The notes: generated by a model from the letters alone, not told the origin. A DNA stretch of 64,000 bases from Streptomyces adustus (GCF_009377175.1 NZ_VJZD01000017.1:1-64000); one strand, 5' to 3'. Positions 51,278 through 61,212 are shown, counted from the first letter of the stretch. Translations and numbers: made by a program.

Positions 51278-51306
51278 CGAGGTGTCCAGCCCACCCGGAC
51301 ACCTCG
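51278..51306. terminator. Bidirectional terminator between Ppx/GppA and SARP genes
   Basis: A 10-bp perfect stem CGAGGTGTCC (51278-51287) and CGAGGTGTCC complement (51297-51306), 9-nt loop, between convergent genes. Confidence 0.75.
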
Positions 51307-51349
51307 TCACGGACCGGGCCGCTCGGACGGCCGGGCGGACCGGTCGTCC

Positions 51350-54300
51350 TCACGCGGTGTCCGGAGCTCCGAGCGGTCCCGGATCCGGCGACGGCACGCC
51401 CGGCGGCCACACTCCGCCCAGGACCTCTCCGCCCTTGAGCAGGTCACGCGCGGCGGACAGCCGGCGTGTTCCGGCCGGGTACGGAAGCCGCCCGGACAGC
51501 TCGGCGGCCCGCTCCAGGGCGTCCCGCGCCTCGTCGGCACGGTCGAGCCGCGACAGGGCCACGCCGAGGGCGATCCGCGCCTCCACCTCGGCCAGCCGCT
51601 CCCCCGTCCGCCCGGCCCGTGACACCTCCGCAAGCGCGTGCCGCAGCGCGGAAGCGGCCCGCCCCGCCAGCAGCTCGGCCCAGGCGACCAGGACCGGCGC
51701 CTCCTCCTCGAAGCCCTCCAGGGCGGCGAGCGCGACGCCCGGACGACCGGTGCGCAGGGCGAGTTCGGCTCGGGCCGTGCGCACCTCGTGACCCGCCTGC
51801 CGGTCCCGGGGCACGGCGGCGGCATCGCCGGCCCGGCTCAGCAGGGCCTCGGCCTCGGCGGTGGCGCCGGTGTGCATCCGGACACGGGCCAGGGTCGCCA
51901 GCGCGTACGGCAGACACCACGCGTCGTCCCGTTCGGCACCGGCCACCGCCGCCTCGGCGAGGACACCCGCGGGTCCGGGTTCCGCCAGCAGCAGCCGCAG
52001 CTCGGCGAGGTTGGCCCGCTCGAACGCGGTGGCGGTCGGATCACCGGACCGCTCGGCGAGGGCCAGAGCCCGCTCCCCGGAATCGACGGCCTCGCGCAGC
52101 CGGCCTGCGCGCCGCGCGTTCTCCCTCAGGGTCGACAGGACGGAGACCAGCAGAGTCGGGTCGCCGTACGCCTCGGCGGGCGCGAGGGCCTGGTCGGCCG
52201 CCTCCCGGGCTTCGTGGAAGCGGCCCGCGAGGCCCAGGTTGCGGGCCTGCTGGGTGTAGGAGCGGGCCTGGAGTCCCTGTCCCTCGGTTCCGGGGACCTG
52301 CCGTGCGGTCTCCAGGGCCCGCAGCGCGGACGCGTGCCCCTCCTCGTAGCGGCCGAGGATGCCGCGGACCAGGGCGAGGGCGAGGAAGTGGCGGGCGGCC
52401 GGTCCGGGCGCGGTCGCCTCGGCCGCCGGGTGGGCCCGCAGCACCTCCTGGGCCGCCGCCGTCGCACCGGCTTTGGCGAGGGTGTCCGCGAGCTGCGCGG
52501 CCGCGAGCACCGTGTCGTCGTGGTCGCCGCGCCGCTGGAACTCCGCCAGGGCGACCCGCAGTACCTCGGCCGCCTCGGTGAAGTGGCCCATGCGGCCCAG
52601 GACCAGGCTGTGGGCCAGCCGCGCCTGGGCGGCGTCCGCGTCGAGCCGGGTGACCAGTTCGCGGTAGTAGCGGTCGGCGGTGTCGTTGGCGTACAGGGCC
52701 GCGGCCCGTTCGGCCGCCCGGCGCAGGTACTCGGCGGCGCGCGGGTCGTCCGCGCGGGCGAAGTGGGAGGCCAGCGCGTCGACCGCGTCCGGGCGGCGGC
52801 GCAGCACGGCCTGGGCGAACGCCGCGTGCAGCTGCCGTCGGCGTACGACGGTGAGCTGCTCGTAGCAGGTCAGCCGGACCACCGGATGCCGGAAGGCGAG
52901 CCCGGCCTCGGGCCGGCCGGCCACCACGACATGCCGCTCCTCGACCAGCGAGACGGAGATCGCCCGTTCCAGGGCGTCGGCGGCGGCCGCCCCGGCCACC
53001 GGCGGGCGCAGCCCGTGCTCGGCGACGTCGAGCAGCTCGGACAGGGCGGCCTCACCGCCGGCCGCGGACAGCGCCTCGACGACGCGGCGGGTGTCCTGGT
53101 CGAGCCGTCCGAGCCGCTCGGCGACCAGCTGACGTACCCCGTCCGGCGCGACGGCGTCGGGGCCGCCCTCGGCCAGACCGCGGGCCAGCTCGACGGCGAA
53201 CAGCGGGTTGCCCAGGGAGAGTTCCCACACCCGGCGCAGTCTCTCGTCCGGCCCGACGTCCGGCCCGACGTCCGGCCCGGTCGGCCCGCCCGGATGCGGC
53301 GCGCCGTCCGGGTCCGATGCGTCCGCTCCCCTCCGCGTCCCCGCGCCCCGAGCCACGGCGGCCCGAGCCACGGCGTCCGCCGCCACCGCCAGACAGGCCG
53401 CGCGGTCCAGACGCTCCACCTCCTCGCGGGTGGCGAGTCCCTGCCGCAGCAGTGCCGCCAGGCCGCTCCTGCGCGGGTCGCCGCCGGGCAGTTCCTCCTC
53501 CCGGCAGGTCACCAGGAACCGCAGGCGGGTCCCCGTGTCCGCCGAGCGCCGGGCCAGATGGCTCAGCAGCTGGAACGAGCCGGTGTCGGCGGCGTGCAGA
53601 TCGTCGAGGACCATCAGCACCGGGTGCGCGGCGGCCAGTTCACCGAGCAGAGCCGCCGTAGCGCGGAAGAGCCGGTCACGTTCCTCCTCGGGGCTGCGCT
53701 CGACACCGTCGCCGACCCGTCCCAACGACGGCAGAAAGGAGGCCAGTTCGGGATGCTCGGTGCCGGCGCGGGCCCGTTCGGCGGCGTCCCGCCCGGCCAG
53801 CCAGCCGTCCAGGGCCTCGGCGAACGCCCCGTAGGGCGTGTGCCCCTCCGCGTCGTGGCCGCCGCCCCACAGCACGGCGCTGCCCGAGGCCCCGGCCCGT
53901 CGCGCCGCCTCGGCGACCAGCCGGGTCTTGCCCACGCCCGCCTCGCCGGTCAGCAGTCGTACGGGTGTCCCCTCGGCCACGAGCAGCCGGCGCAGCAGAT
54001 CGTCGCGCCCCCGCAGCGGCGCGCCCGCCCGGCCGCGCAGGGCCGCGGGCAGGGAGGGCGCGGACGGCGTCGCCGGGGGCCGGGCGGCGAGCGCGGCCCG
54101 GTGCAGCCGCTCCGTCTCCGGGCCCGGACGCACGCCCAGTTCGGTGTCGAGTGCCTCCCGGCATACGTGATACTGACGGACCGCCCGCCGCCGCAGCCCC
54201 TGCCGCGTGTAGGCGTCGATCAGGACGCGGTGGGCGAGTTCCTCGGCGGGGCTGGCCGCGAGGACCTGTTCGGCGACGGCCACGGCCTCGTGCGGCGCGC

Positions 54301-54865
54301 CGCGTTCGAGGTGGGCGACGGCCAGGGCGAGCAGCGTCTCCTCGCGCAGCCTGGCGAGCCGGTCGCGGCGCGGCTGGGCCCAGGTCGCGTACCGGTCCTC
54401 CGGCAACAGCTCGCCGGTGAACTCCCGCAGCGCCCGATCCAGTTGTGCCGGGTCGTCGGAGGCGAGGGCGCTCTCGGCCGCCGACTCGGCATGGTCGGCG
54501 TCTATCCAGACGGTCGCGGGGTCGAGCCGGAGCATCGCCCCGTCGGCGACCAGATAGGACGAGGCGGCGCGTGGGGCCAGTTCGGGTTCCAGCGCGCGGC
54601 GCGCGGCATGCAGGGCGACCCGCAGACTGCCGGCCGCGGCCTGCGGGTCGGCGTCGGGCCAGCAGACGTCCATGGTCTGTTCGCGATGGAGGCTGTGCCC
54701 GGGAACCACGGCGAGCAGCTTCACCAGGGCGCGGGCGCCGGGGCGCGGCCAGCGTTCGGCGAGCGCGGGCCCGCCGTCGCGGGTCGCCCGGAATCCGCCG
54801 AAGAGATGCAGACGCAACAGAGGGGCCGTGCCGTCGGTGCCGTTCGTGGTGTGCCGCGCGTTCAT
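51350..54865 (-). CDS. Large SARP-family transcriptional regulator with ATPase and TPR-like domains
   Basis: A 1171-residue regulator of the AfsR type. ATG 54865 begins the OmpR-like winged helix (RLHLFGGFRATRDGGPALAERW in part, about 15-100), followed by a bacterial transcriptional activation domain (about 105-245). An AAA ATPase follows with Walker A GEAGVGKT (about 305-312) and Walker B LMVLDDLH. The long rest (about 600-1171) is alpha-helical, TPR-like. SARPs activate antibiotic or differentiation genes; the ATPase part gates DNA binding. No biosynthetic cluster is adjacent, so targets are unknown. The ribosome site is weak; TACAGT lies 9 nt upstream on the minus strand (plus 54875-54880). 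Confidence 0.9.
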   Translation of the reverse strand: MNARHTTNGTDGTAPLLRLHLFGGFRATRDGGPALAERWPRPGARALVKLLAVVPGHSLHREQTMDVCWPDADPQAAAGSLRVALHAARRALEPELAPRAASSYLVADGAMLRLDPATVWIDADHAESAAESALASDDPAQLDRALREFTGELLPEDRYATWAQPRRDRLARLREETLLALAVAHLERGAPHEAVAVAEQVLAASPAEELAHRVLIDAYTRQGLRRRAVRQYHVCREALDTELGVRPGPETERLHRAALAARPPATPSAPSLPAALRGRAGAPLRGRDDLLRRLLVAEGTPVRLLTGEAGVGKTRLVAEAARRAGASGSAVLWGGGHDAEGHTPYGAFAEALDGWLAGRDAAERARAGTEHPELASFLPSLGRVGDGVERSPEEERDRLFRATAALLGELAAAHPVLMVLDDLHAADTGSFQLLSHLARRSADTGTRLRFLVTCREEELPGGDPRRSGLAALLRQGLATREEVERLDRAACLAVAADAVARAAVARGAGTRRGADASDPDGAPHPGGPTGPDVGPDVGPDERLRRVWELSLGNPLFAVELARGLAEGGPDAVAPDGVRQLVAERLGRLDQDTRRVVEALSAAGGEAALSELLDVAEHGLRPPVAGAAAADALERAISVSLVEERHVVVAGRPEAGLAFRHPVVRLTCYEQLTVVRRRQLHAAFAQAVLRRRPDAVDALASHFARADDPRAAEYLRRAAERAAALYANDTADRYYRELVTRLDADAAQARLAHSLVLGRMGHFTEAAEVLRVALAEFQRRGDHDDTVLAAAQLADTLAKAGATAAAQEVLRAHPAAEATAPGPAARHFLALALVRGILGRYEEGHASALRALETARQVPGTEGQGLQARSYTQQARNLGLAGRFHEAREAADQALAPAEAYGDPTLLVSVLSTLRENARRAGRLREAVDSGERALALAERSGDPTATAFERANLAELRLLLAEPGPAGVLAEAAVAGAERDDAWCLPYALATLARVRMHTGATAEAEALLSRAGDAAAVPRDRQAGHEVRTARAELALRTGRPGVALAALEGFEEEAPVLVAWAELLAGRAASALRHALAEVSRAGRTGERLAEVEARIALGVALSRLDRADEARDALERAAELSGRLPYPAGTRRLSAARDLLKGGEVLGGVWPPGVPSPDPGPLGAPDTA

Positions 54866-54895
54866 CAGGGCGCCACTGTAACCGAGCACGCTGAG

Positions 54896-54924
54896 GGCCC
54901 CCCGGGCGGAGTGCCCGAGGGGCC
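54896..54924. promoter_or_regulatory. Hairpin upstream of the SARP gene
   Basis: Arms of 12 bp (54896-54907 and 54913-54924) with one mismatch, 5-nt loop, 31 bp before the SARP start. It could be an operator, or an attenuator if transcription starts further up. The remaining part of the gap to 55117 shows nothing I can support. Confidence 0.45.
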
Positions 54925-55117
54925 GCAGGTCACAGCGTCGACGGCCACCCCCGTGCCCTCGCGGCTGTGACGTCGGAGGCCACCGCGCCGGTGCCTGCGC
55001 GCCGGTCACGGCGGCCTTCGCCTCATCGGTGCTTGCGCAACGACGACAACTCCGGTCACGCCCTGGGCGCTTGCGCGACGGTCGCCGTGGACGACCGCCG
55101 CGCTCGCGACCTGGCCG

Positions 55118-58084
55118 TCAGGACAACTTGTACGTGGTCACCTGGTGGATGGCGTTGTTCGGGATGTAGTAGCGGCCACCGAACTCCTCGGCCGTCCGGT
55201 CGAAACCGTTGTCGTCACCCGCGAGCGACAGCGCCTCGTCGACCCCGTCGCCGTCCAGGTCGGCGGCGAGGTAGTTGCGCGCGCCCATCAGGCTGGCGCC
55301 GCCGACGCTGCCGGACCAGGTGTCGGAGCTGTCGAAGATGCTCGGGTCCCACAGGTCGAGCCCGCCGTCGGCACCGGCGACGAGCAGCTTGCGGCCGCCG
55401 GGGCCGGTCATGAAGCCGCCGCCGTACGACTGCGCGACCACCCCGGCCTTGCTGTCCTTGCCGTCGGCCTCGTACCGACGGAAGGCGGCCGTGCCCCCCT
55501 CGTACAGCACGCCGTCCTCGGCCCAGTAGCTGAAGTGCGTCCACAGGCCGCCCTCGTAGCCGGAGTGCAGCACCTCGCCGGTGCGGCCGTCGCGGATCTC
55601 GAAGTAGTTACGGGGGCTGAGGGACTCGGCACCGTTGATGTTGATCGGGGCGGTGACGTTCCACTGGTAGACGACCGCGTGCCCGTCCGCGTACGGGATC
55701 TCCTCGGACGCGAGGATGCCGTCGTTCGGGGTGGCGGTGCGGACGGGGCCGACCGCGTCCGTCGGGGCCTTCGGGGCGATGTCCCAGCGGGCCTTGCCGT
55801 TCTTGGCGTTGAGCGCCACCGCGTCGGTCACCGGGTCGGTCAGCTGGTACGCGTCCAGGCCGGCGTAGGCCGCGTACACCTGGCCGTCGTTCACCGAAGG
55901 GTCGGTGAAGCGGACGTCGCCCGCGCTCTGGGGCGCGCTGTACGTCCACAGCGCGTGGCCGTCGCCGTAGTAGGCGCGCAGGGCGTCGGTCGGGACGAGG
56001 ATGTCCAGCTCGCCGTCCCCGTCCAGGTCGGCCAGCTTCGCCGAGCGCACGTACTGGCCCTCGCCGCCCTCGATGGTCGCGAGGGTCTTGCCGGTCTTCC
56101 CGTTGAGGACGACCACGGCGGTGTCGGCCGCGACGACGATCTCCGGCCTGCCGTCGCCGTTGACGTCGCCGGTCTCGACGTCGTGCACCGCGCCGGGCAC
56201 GGTGGCCTGCCACAGCTTCTCGGGCTTGCCGCTCACCAGCGACGGGCCCGAGTAGGCCCACACGCCGTCGGACGACCCGGCCATGACGACGTCGTTCCTG
56301 CCGTCCTTGTTCAGGTCGACGGCCTTGGCGTACCCGATGTCCGCCAGCAGCGGCGTCACGTCCTCGGCCTTGCCGTTGGCGAGCTTGAAGGTGCGGATGT
56401 TCTCGGCCTGGTCGATGATCCGCACATGCGTGCCCGCGGAGTCGCTGAACACGTCCTGGTACATCGGCGCGGCGGCAACACCCTTGCTCTGCCAGCTGAC
56501 CACACCTTTGGCGTTGTACACGGTCAGGGACGCGTAGCGCCCGCCGCCCGGGTTGCCCGCGCCGTTGATCTCACGGTCGTCCTGGGCGGAGGTGACCAGC
56601 TTGCCGTCGGCCACCTGGAGCCGCCAGATGCTCGCCGCGTCCTTGGCGTTGGCGGCGTCGCGCTTGACGGTGCTCGACCACAGCAGCTTGTCCGGGTCGG
56701 TGCCGTCGAGGACGCGCACGGTGCTGGCGTTGACGTAGTAGTTCTCGTCGAGCGAGGACTCGGCGACCGCGTACTCGTCGCCGTCCTTCGCGGTGAGGTC
56801 GCCCACCGTCAGCGCGGTGGGCAGGACGTTGTCCCGCGCCTCCAGCGTGGCGCGATGGCCGGTCTTCAGGTCGTAGGAGGCGACCTCGTAGTGCACGGCG
56901 TCGGTGGAGTCCTGCTGCTCCAGCGCGACGATCCGCTTGCGGCCCGCGTCCACTCGGAGCTGACGGCCGTAGAGCATGCTGTCGGTCTGCCAGGTGACGG
57001 AGCCGTCCGCCGTGTCGAGCACCAGGGTGCGGCCGCGCGCGGCGATCCCGGTGGCCTTGGCCAGGTTCCAGGAGACGGCGATCTTGCCCTTGCCCAGGTC
57101 CTGGATGTCGCCCCAGTTGGCCTTGCGGGCCTCCCCGGTGTCGTACGTCCAGGTCTGCGCCGGCGTCAGCGCGCCGTCCGCGGCGGAGGCGAAGCGGATG
57201 CCCGTCAGGGTCGCCGTGGCGGCCGCCGGGACCCTGGAGTCGCTGCTCATCCGCGGCGCGTCGGCGACCAGCAGGGTGCCGTCGACGATCTTGACCATGG
57301 AGGCGCGGTTGTACAGCTTCGACCATCTGGTGTCGCCGGTCCTGCCGTCGAGGACGGTGACGAACGTGCCCGTGGTCAGCGACGAGCCCGGCGAGGTGAA
57401 CGGACGGGGGTACGGCGTCGTGCCGACCTGCGCCGAGAACACGATGTCCGGGACACCGTCGCCGGTCAGGTCGCCGGTGGAGTAGCCGTTGTCCGAGTTG
57501 GCGGCGAACGGCGACACCGCGTTGTAGCCCATGAGGATCTGCGCCGGGTAGGGCTCGACCCGCCACGGCTGCGTCGGCTTGACCTGCCAGTCCGTGAAGA
57601 AGGAGCTGCTGGTGCGCGCCCACGTCTCGCTGCCGTCGGCCGCGTGCCGCTGTACGTAACCCATGCTGTTGAAGGTGAAGTAGTCGCCGTTCTTCCCGAC
57701 GGGCACGGTGGCGCCCATGCCGCGCACGCCTTCCAGCGTGGAGCCGGCGGTCAGCGTGACCTTGGTCTTCGGGTCGACGGCGTCGGCGGACGAGCCGGCG
57801 GTGGACGAGTCGTCGAGCCCCGAGCCGCTGTCGGCGGCCTTGGCCGCGTCGAGGGCGGCGGAGGTCTCATCGGACTTCGGGCTCACCGTGCTGTCGTCGG
57901 CGGTGTCGCCGTACGGGTCGATCGCGACCCGGTCGGTCAGGCTCGCGGCCTCGGTGCCGGTCAGCTTCATGGCCGAGCCGCTGTCGTCGGCGGCCAGGGC
58001 CTGCGGGCTCACGCTCATGCACAGGCCCGCGGCGACCAGGGCGGAGGCGAGCCGCAGGGCCCGCCGGGACTGGGGGGCTCTCAT
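55118..58084 (-). CDS. Secreted FG-GAP/VCBS-repeat protein
   Basis: A 988-residue protein. ATG 58084 is preferred (GGGAG 7 nt upstream); it shares one base with the protease stop, and a GTG at 58087 is the alternative. Signal peptide about 1-31. After a D/S-rich linker the chain holds repeated calcium-binding FG-GAP-type loops: GDLTGDGVPDIVFSA, VDLNKDGRNDVVMAG, GDVNGDGRPEIVVAA, ADLDGDGELDILVP and AADLDGDGVDEALSL. PQQ-like propeller strands (TVLDGRTGDTRWSKL) lie between. It is probably an extracellular beta-propeller adhesin or partner of the coupled protease. Confidence 0.88.
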   Translation of the reverse strand: MRAPQSRRALRLASALVAAGLCMSVSPQALAADDSGSAMKLTGTEAASLTDRVAIDPYGDTADDSTVSPKSDETSAALDAAKAADSGSGLDDSSTAGSSADAVDPKTKVTLTAGSTLEGVRGMGATVPVGKNGDYFTFNSMGYVQRHAADGSETWARTSSSFFTDWQVKPTQPWRVEPYPAQILMGYNAVSPFAANSDNGYSTGDLTGDGVPDIVFSAQVGTTPYPRPFTSPGSSLTTGTFVTVLDGRTGDTRWSKLYNRASMVKIVDGTLLVADAPRMSSDSRVPAAATATLTGIRFASAADGALTPAQTWTYDTGEARKANWGDIQDLGKGKIAVSWNLAKATGIAARGRTLVLDTADGSVTWQTDSMLYGRQLRVDAGRKRIVALEQQDSTDAVHYEVASYDLKTGHRATLEARDNVLPTALTVGDLTAKDGDEYAVAESSLDENYYVNASTVRVLDGTDPDKLLWSSTVKRDAANAKDAASIWRLQVADGKLVTSAQDDREINGAGNPGGGRYASLTVYNAKGVVSWQSKGVAAAPMYQDVFSDSAGTHVRIIDQAENIRTFKLANGKAEDVTPLLADIGYAKAVDLNKDGRNDVVMAGSSDGVWAYSGPSLVSGKPEKLWQATVPGAVHDVETGDVNGDGRPEIVVAADTAVVVLNGKTGKTLATIEGGEGQYVRSAKLADLDGDGELDILVPTDALRAYYGDGHALWTYSAPQSAGDVRFTDPSVNDGQVYAAYAGLDAYQLTDPVTDAVALNAKNGKARWDIAPKAPTDAVGPVRTATPNDGILASEEIPYADGHAVVYQWNVTAPININGAESLSPRNYFEIRDGRTGEVLHSGYEGGLWTHFSYWAEDGVLYEGGTAAFRRYEADGKDSKAGVVAQSYGGGFMTGPGGRKLLVAGADGGLDLWDPSIFDSSDTWSGSVGGASLMGARNYLAADLDGDGVDEALSLAGDDNGFDRTAEEFGGRYYIPNNAIHQVTTYKLS

Positions 58085-60651
58085 CACTTGGCTCCCTGCG
58101 TGAAGCGGACGGTGGTGCCGTCGGCGATCACGGACTGGTTGAAGGAGTACTGGAGGGCGTCGGTGCCGGACTGGTTCGCGATGCCGACGGTGGCACCCGC
58201 GCCCTTGTCGGCGACCGACTGGTACTGGAGGGTCACGGCGCCGGTGGCCTCGTCGAAGACGGCCTCGAAGGTGGCGCGGCCCGAAGTGCCGTCGGCGTAG
58301 GCGGCGTTGTTCCAGACGATGGCGAACTTACGGCTGCCCGCGGTGCCGGTGGTGGCGGTCTGCACCGACGACTTCTTGTCGAGGGTGAGGTCGTCCCACA
58401 GCGGGGCGACGATGCCCTTGACGCCGTTCGCGCCGGTCGTCGGCAGCGCGGTGTTGGAGTAGTCGCCGACACGCGAGGACAGGAAGTTCACCAGGCCGTC
58501 GGTGGTGACGGAGGCGGAGGAGTACGAGACCCCGTACAGCTTCGCCGGGAAGGGCAGGGAGACGGTCGCGGAGTCCTCGTCACCGGTCAGCGAGACCTTC
58601 TTGGTGCCGGCGATCCAGGAGTACGCGGCCGGGGCGCAACTGTCGCCGGAGTTGTCGGTGCGGGCCGGGACCTGGACGTCCTTGGTCAGGTCGGCCGAGG
58701 CGACGGTGGCGGTGCCGGTGTAGACGCCGTTGCACAGGACCGGGGCCGCGGGCTTGACCGTGAGGCCGTAGCTGCCCTCGGCCACCTTCGCGAAGGAGTA
58801 CGCGCCCTTGGCGTCCGTGGTGACGGCGGCGACCGGGGAACCGGTCACCTCGACCGTGGCACCCGCGAGCGCCTTTCCGGTGACGTCGAGCACGGTCCCG
58901 CCGACCTTGTGCGAGGCCACCGCGGTCAGCGCGATGTCCTGGGTGAGGGCCTGGTTCTCGGTGACCGTGACGCCGGTGGCCGAGCCGTTGGCGTAGCCGT
59001 AGCCGCTGAAGGCGAAGTCGTACGTGCCGGCCGGCAGGGGGAGCTTGTACGTGCCGTCGGAGGACGTGGTGACCGTGCGGACATCACCGCCCGTGCCGGT
59101 GGCCTTGACCGTGATGTTGCCGAGGGCCGCGCCCGTCGCCTTGTCGGTCACCTTGCCGGCGACGATGGCCGCGGTGTGCGGGGCCAGGTCGACTGAGGCG
59201 AGGATGTCGAGCTTTCCCTCACCCCAGACGTTGTTCATGTCGGCGGTGCCGCCGCAGTGGGTGTCGTCGACGTTGCGCGCGCCCTCGTTGAGCAGCTTGC
59301 GCGTCTCGTCGATGTTGCCGATGAGCGAGGGGGCCGCCGACCACAGCAGCGCGACCGCGCCCGCGACATGCGGCGTCGCCATCGACGTACCGGACTCGGT
59401 GTTGTACGACGAACCGGGCCACGTGGACTCGACCTTGACACCCGGAGCCGAGATGTTCGGCTTCATGGAGCCGTCGACGAGCGAGGGGCCGAAGCCGGAG
59501 AAGGAGGCGATGGTGCCGGTGGAGTCGTAGGCGCCGACGCCGTAGGACGGGGCCTGCGAGCCCGGGGCGTGCGCGGTGGAACAGGTCTTGCCGTCACCGT
59601 CGTTGCCGGCCGCGAACGCCTCGAAGATGCCGGCGGCGTTCCAGGCCTCGACGATGTCCTGGTAGAACGTCGTGTCGCCGCCGCCCCAGGAGTTGTTGAC
59701 GATGTTCGGCGCGAGGTCCGGGCGCGGGTTCTGGCCGTTGTGGTCGGTCGGCGCGAGGATCCACTGGCCGGCCGCCAGCAGCGACTCGTCCGAACAGGAG
59801 GAGGACTCGCAGCCCTTGGCGGCTATCCACTTGGCGTTCGGGGCGACACCGATGCCGTGCTTGCCGACCATCGTGCCCATCGTGTGGGTGCCGTGGCCGT
59901 TGTTGTCGCAGGGGACACCGCTGGTGCCGCACTGACCGGTCGGGTCGTACCAGTTGTAGTCGTGCGTGAAGGAGCCGTCGCCGTTGTTGCCGCGGTACTG
60001 GGCGACCAGGTCGGGATGGTTGTACTGCACGCCCGAGTCGACGTTGGCGATGACGATGCCCTCGCCGCGGTCGTCGTACTGGTTCCACACGTCGTCGGCG
60101 TTGATGTCAGCGACGCCCCACTCGGGGGTGTCGTCACCGTTCGCGGAGGAGTCCGTGCGCGACGCGGTGATCTTGCTGTCGGCGGTCTCGATGTCGTCGA
60201 GCTTGTAGTGCTGCTCCTTGACGATCGACGCGACGTCCGCGCGCTTCGCCAGCTCGTTCACCAGAGCCTGGTCGCCGGTGACCTGGATGGCGTTGGCGAT
60301 CCAGTAGTCCTGGTGGCCGATCTTCTTCTTGTCCAGGAAGGACTTGAGGGAGGCCTGGCTGTCCGCGGCCGTCGCGCGCAGCTCCTTGAAGGCGGCCTTG
60401 GCCCGCGCCGCGTGCGTCTTCTGCTTCTTGGCGCCGGACAGGTCCGCCTGGTCCTTCAGGACGACGAAGAACGTCGCGTCGCCGCCCTGGGCGACGGCGC
60501 CGCGCAGCGACGGGTCGATCGTCGCGCTCGCGGCCGCGGACGGGGTGTCGGCGGCGACGGCCGGTATCGCGCCGGAGATCAGAGCGGTCGCGGTGAACGC
60601 GGCCGCCACCCATGCGGCGGATCTGCGCCGTGGCGGTCGGGACAGGTGCAT
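58084..60651 (-). CDS. Secreted subtilisin-like serine protease (S8) with pro-domain and repeats
   Basis: An 855-residue precursor. ATG 60651 follows AGGAGGAG. Signal about 1-34; I9-type pro-domain about 55-155. The S8 catalytic triad is D205 (NVDSGVQ), H253 (NGHGTH) and S423 (GTSMATPHVAG), with oxyanion N350. C-terminal to the protease are two carboxypeptidase-regulatory-like beta domains (about 500-580 and 585-670) and a further beta domain (about 690-855). Several cysteines form disulfides. Its stop overlaps the start of the FG-GAP gene, so the pair is co-expressed. Confidence 0.93.
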   Translation of the reverse strand: MHLSRPPRRRSAAWVAAAFTATALISGAIPAVAADTPSAAASATIDPSLRGAVAQGGDATFFVVLKDQADLSGAKKQKTHAARAKAAFKELRATAADSQASLKSFLDKKKIGHQDYWIANAIQVTGDQALVNELAKRADVASIVKEQHYKLDDIETADSKITASRTDSSANGDDTPEWGVADINADDVWNQYDDRGEGIVIANVDSGVQYNHPDLVAQYRGNNGDGSFTHDYNWYDPTGQCGTSGVPCDNNGHGTHTMGTMVGKHGIGVAPNAKWIAAKGCESSSCSDESLLAAGQWILAPTDHNGQNPRPDLAPNIVNNSWGGGDTTFYQDIVEAWNAAGIFEAFAAGNDGDGKTCSTAHAPGSQAPSYGVGAYDSTGTIASFSGFGPSLVDGSMKPNISAPGVKVESTWPGSSYNTESGTSMATPHVAGAVALLWSAAPSLIGNIDETRKLLNEGARNVDDTHCGGTADMNNVWGEGKLDILASVDLAPHTAAIVAGKVTDKATGAALGNITVKATGTGGDVRTVTTSSDGTYKLPLPAGTYDFAFSGYGYANGSATGVTVTENQALTQDIALTAVASHKVGGTVLDVTGKALAGATVEVTGSPVAAVTTDAKGAYSFAKVAEGSYGLTVKPAAPVLCNGVYTGTATVASADLTKDVQVPARTDNSGDSCAPAAYSWIAGTKKVSLTGDEDSATVSLPFPAKLYGVSYSSASVTTDGLVNFLSSRVGDYSNTALPTTGANGVKGIVAPLWDDLTLDKKSSVQTATTGTAGSRKFAIVWNNAAYADGTSGRATFEAVFDEATGAVTLQYQSVADKGAGATVGIANQSGTDALQYSFNQSVIADGTTVRFTQGAK

Positions 60652-60842
60652 CGGGTTGCTCCTCCTGAACGGAACGGGGGAGCCCGGACGCTAGAGAGGC
60701 GGCGTTACTCGCGCATTACAGGGACGCGGGAGTGACGCGGGATCAGCTGGTGATCGGCGAAAGGACGTCGGGCGCGCTCCCCGTTGTCACGCGTGCTCCC
60801 CGTCATGAGCGAGCCACCGTCCGACGGCCCGCCGCCATGCGC

Positions 60843-60848
60843 CAGGAT
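60843..60848 (+). promoter_or_regulatory. Possible -10 box of a leaderless monooxygenase mRNA
   Basis: CAGGAT, 6 nt before ATG 60855. The GGGGG between could also act as a ribosome site, so this is less certain than the other cases. Confidence 0.35.
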
Positions 60849-60854
60849 GGGGGC

Positions 60855-61187
60855 ATGAGCGTAGTCAAGATCAACGTACTGAGCGTCCCCGCCGAGCAGC
60901 GGGAGACGCTGGAGAAGCGGTTCGCCTCGCGGGCCCACGCGGTGGAGAACTCCGACGGGTTCGAGTGGTTCGAACTGCTGCGTCCCGTCGAGGGCACCGA
61001 CACCTATCTCGTGTACACGCGCTGGCGTGACGACGCCTCGTTCCAGGCCTGGATGGAGGGCCCGATGAAGGCCGCCCACCAGGGTGGCGGCGGAGCGGAG
61101 GGCGGGGAGCGTCCCAAGCCCGCGGCGAGCGGATCCACCCTGTGGTCCTTCGAGGTGGTGCAGCAGGCCGGGCCGAAGGGCGCGTAG
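60855..61187 (+). CDS. Antibiotic-biosynthesis-monooxygenase/heme-degrading-like protein
   Basis: A 110-residue protein of the dimeric alpha+beta barrel ABM fold. VVKINVLSVPAEQRETLEKRF, then DGFEWFELLRPVEGTDTYLVYTRW (in part), then the helix DASFQAWM are the pattern of the HmoA/IsdG-like family. A G/E-rich loop precedes the last strand TLWSFEVV. It may degrade heme or be a quinol-type monooxygenase. Confidence 0.85.
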   Translation: MSVVKINVLSVPAEQRETLEKRFASRAHAVENSDGFEWFELLRPVEGTDTYLVYTRWRDDASFQAWMEGPMKAAHQGGGGAEGGERPKPAASGSTLWSFEVVQQAGPKGA

Positions 61188-61212
61188 CCGGCCGACCGGC
61201 ACAGTGCGACGG

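Noticed and set aside
51350-54865. SARP gene as the marker of an antibiotic cluster
   Set aside because: Neighbours are a Ppx/GppA protein, a protease and a secreted repeat protein; no PKS, NRPS or tailoring set is present.
51638-54970. Open frame of over 1100 codons on the plus strand opposite the SARP gene
   Set aside because: It is the antisense shadow of a gene with strong G/C third-position bias. The product is R/G/A-rich low complexity with no domain, whereas the minus strand encodes clear SARP and ATPase domains.
55145-58300. Open frame of over 1000 codons on the plus strand opposite the FG-GAP gene
   Set aside because: Composition is V/G/R-rich without domains or a signal peptide; the minus strand shows conserved calcium-loop repeats.
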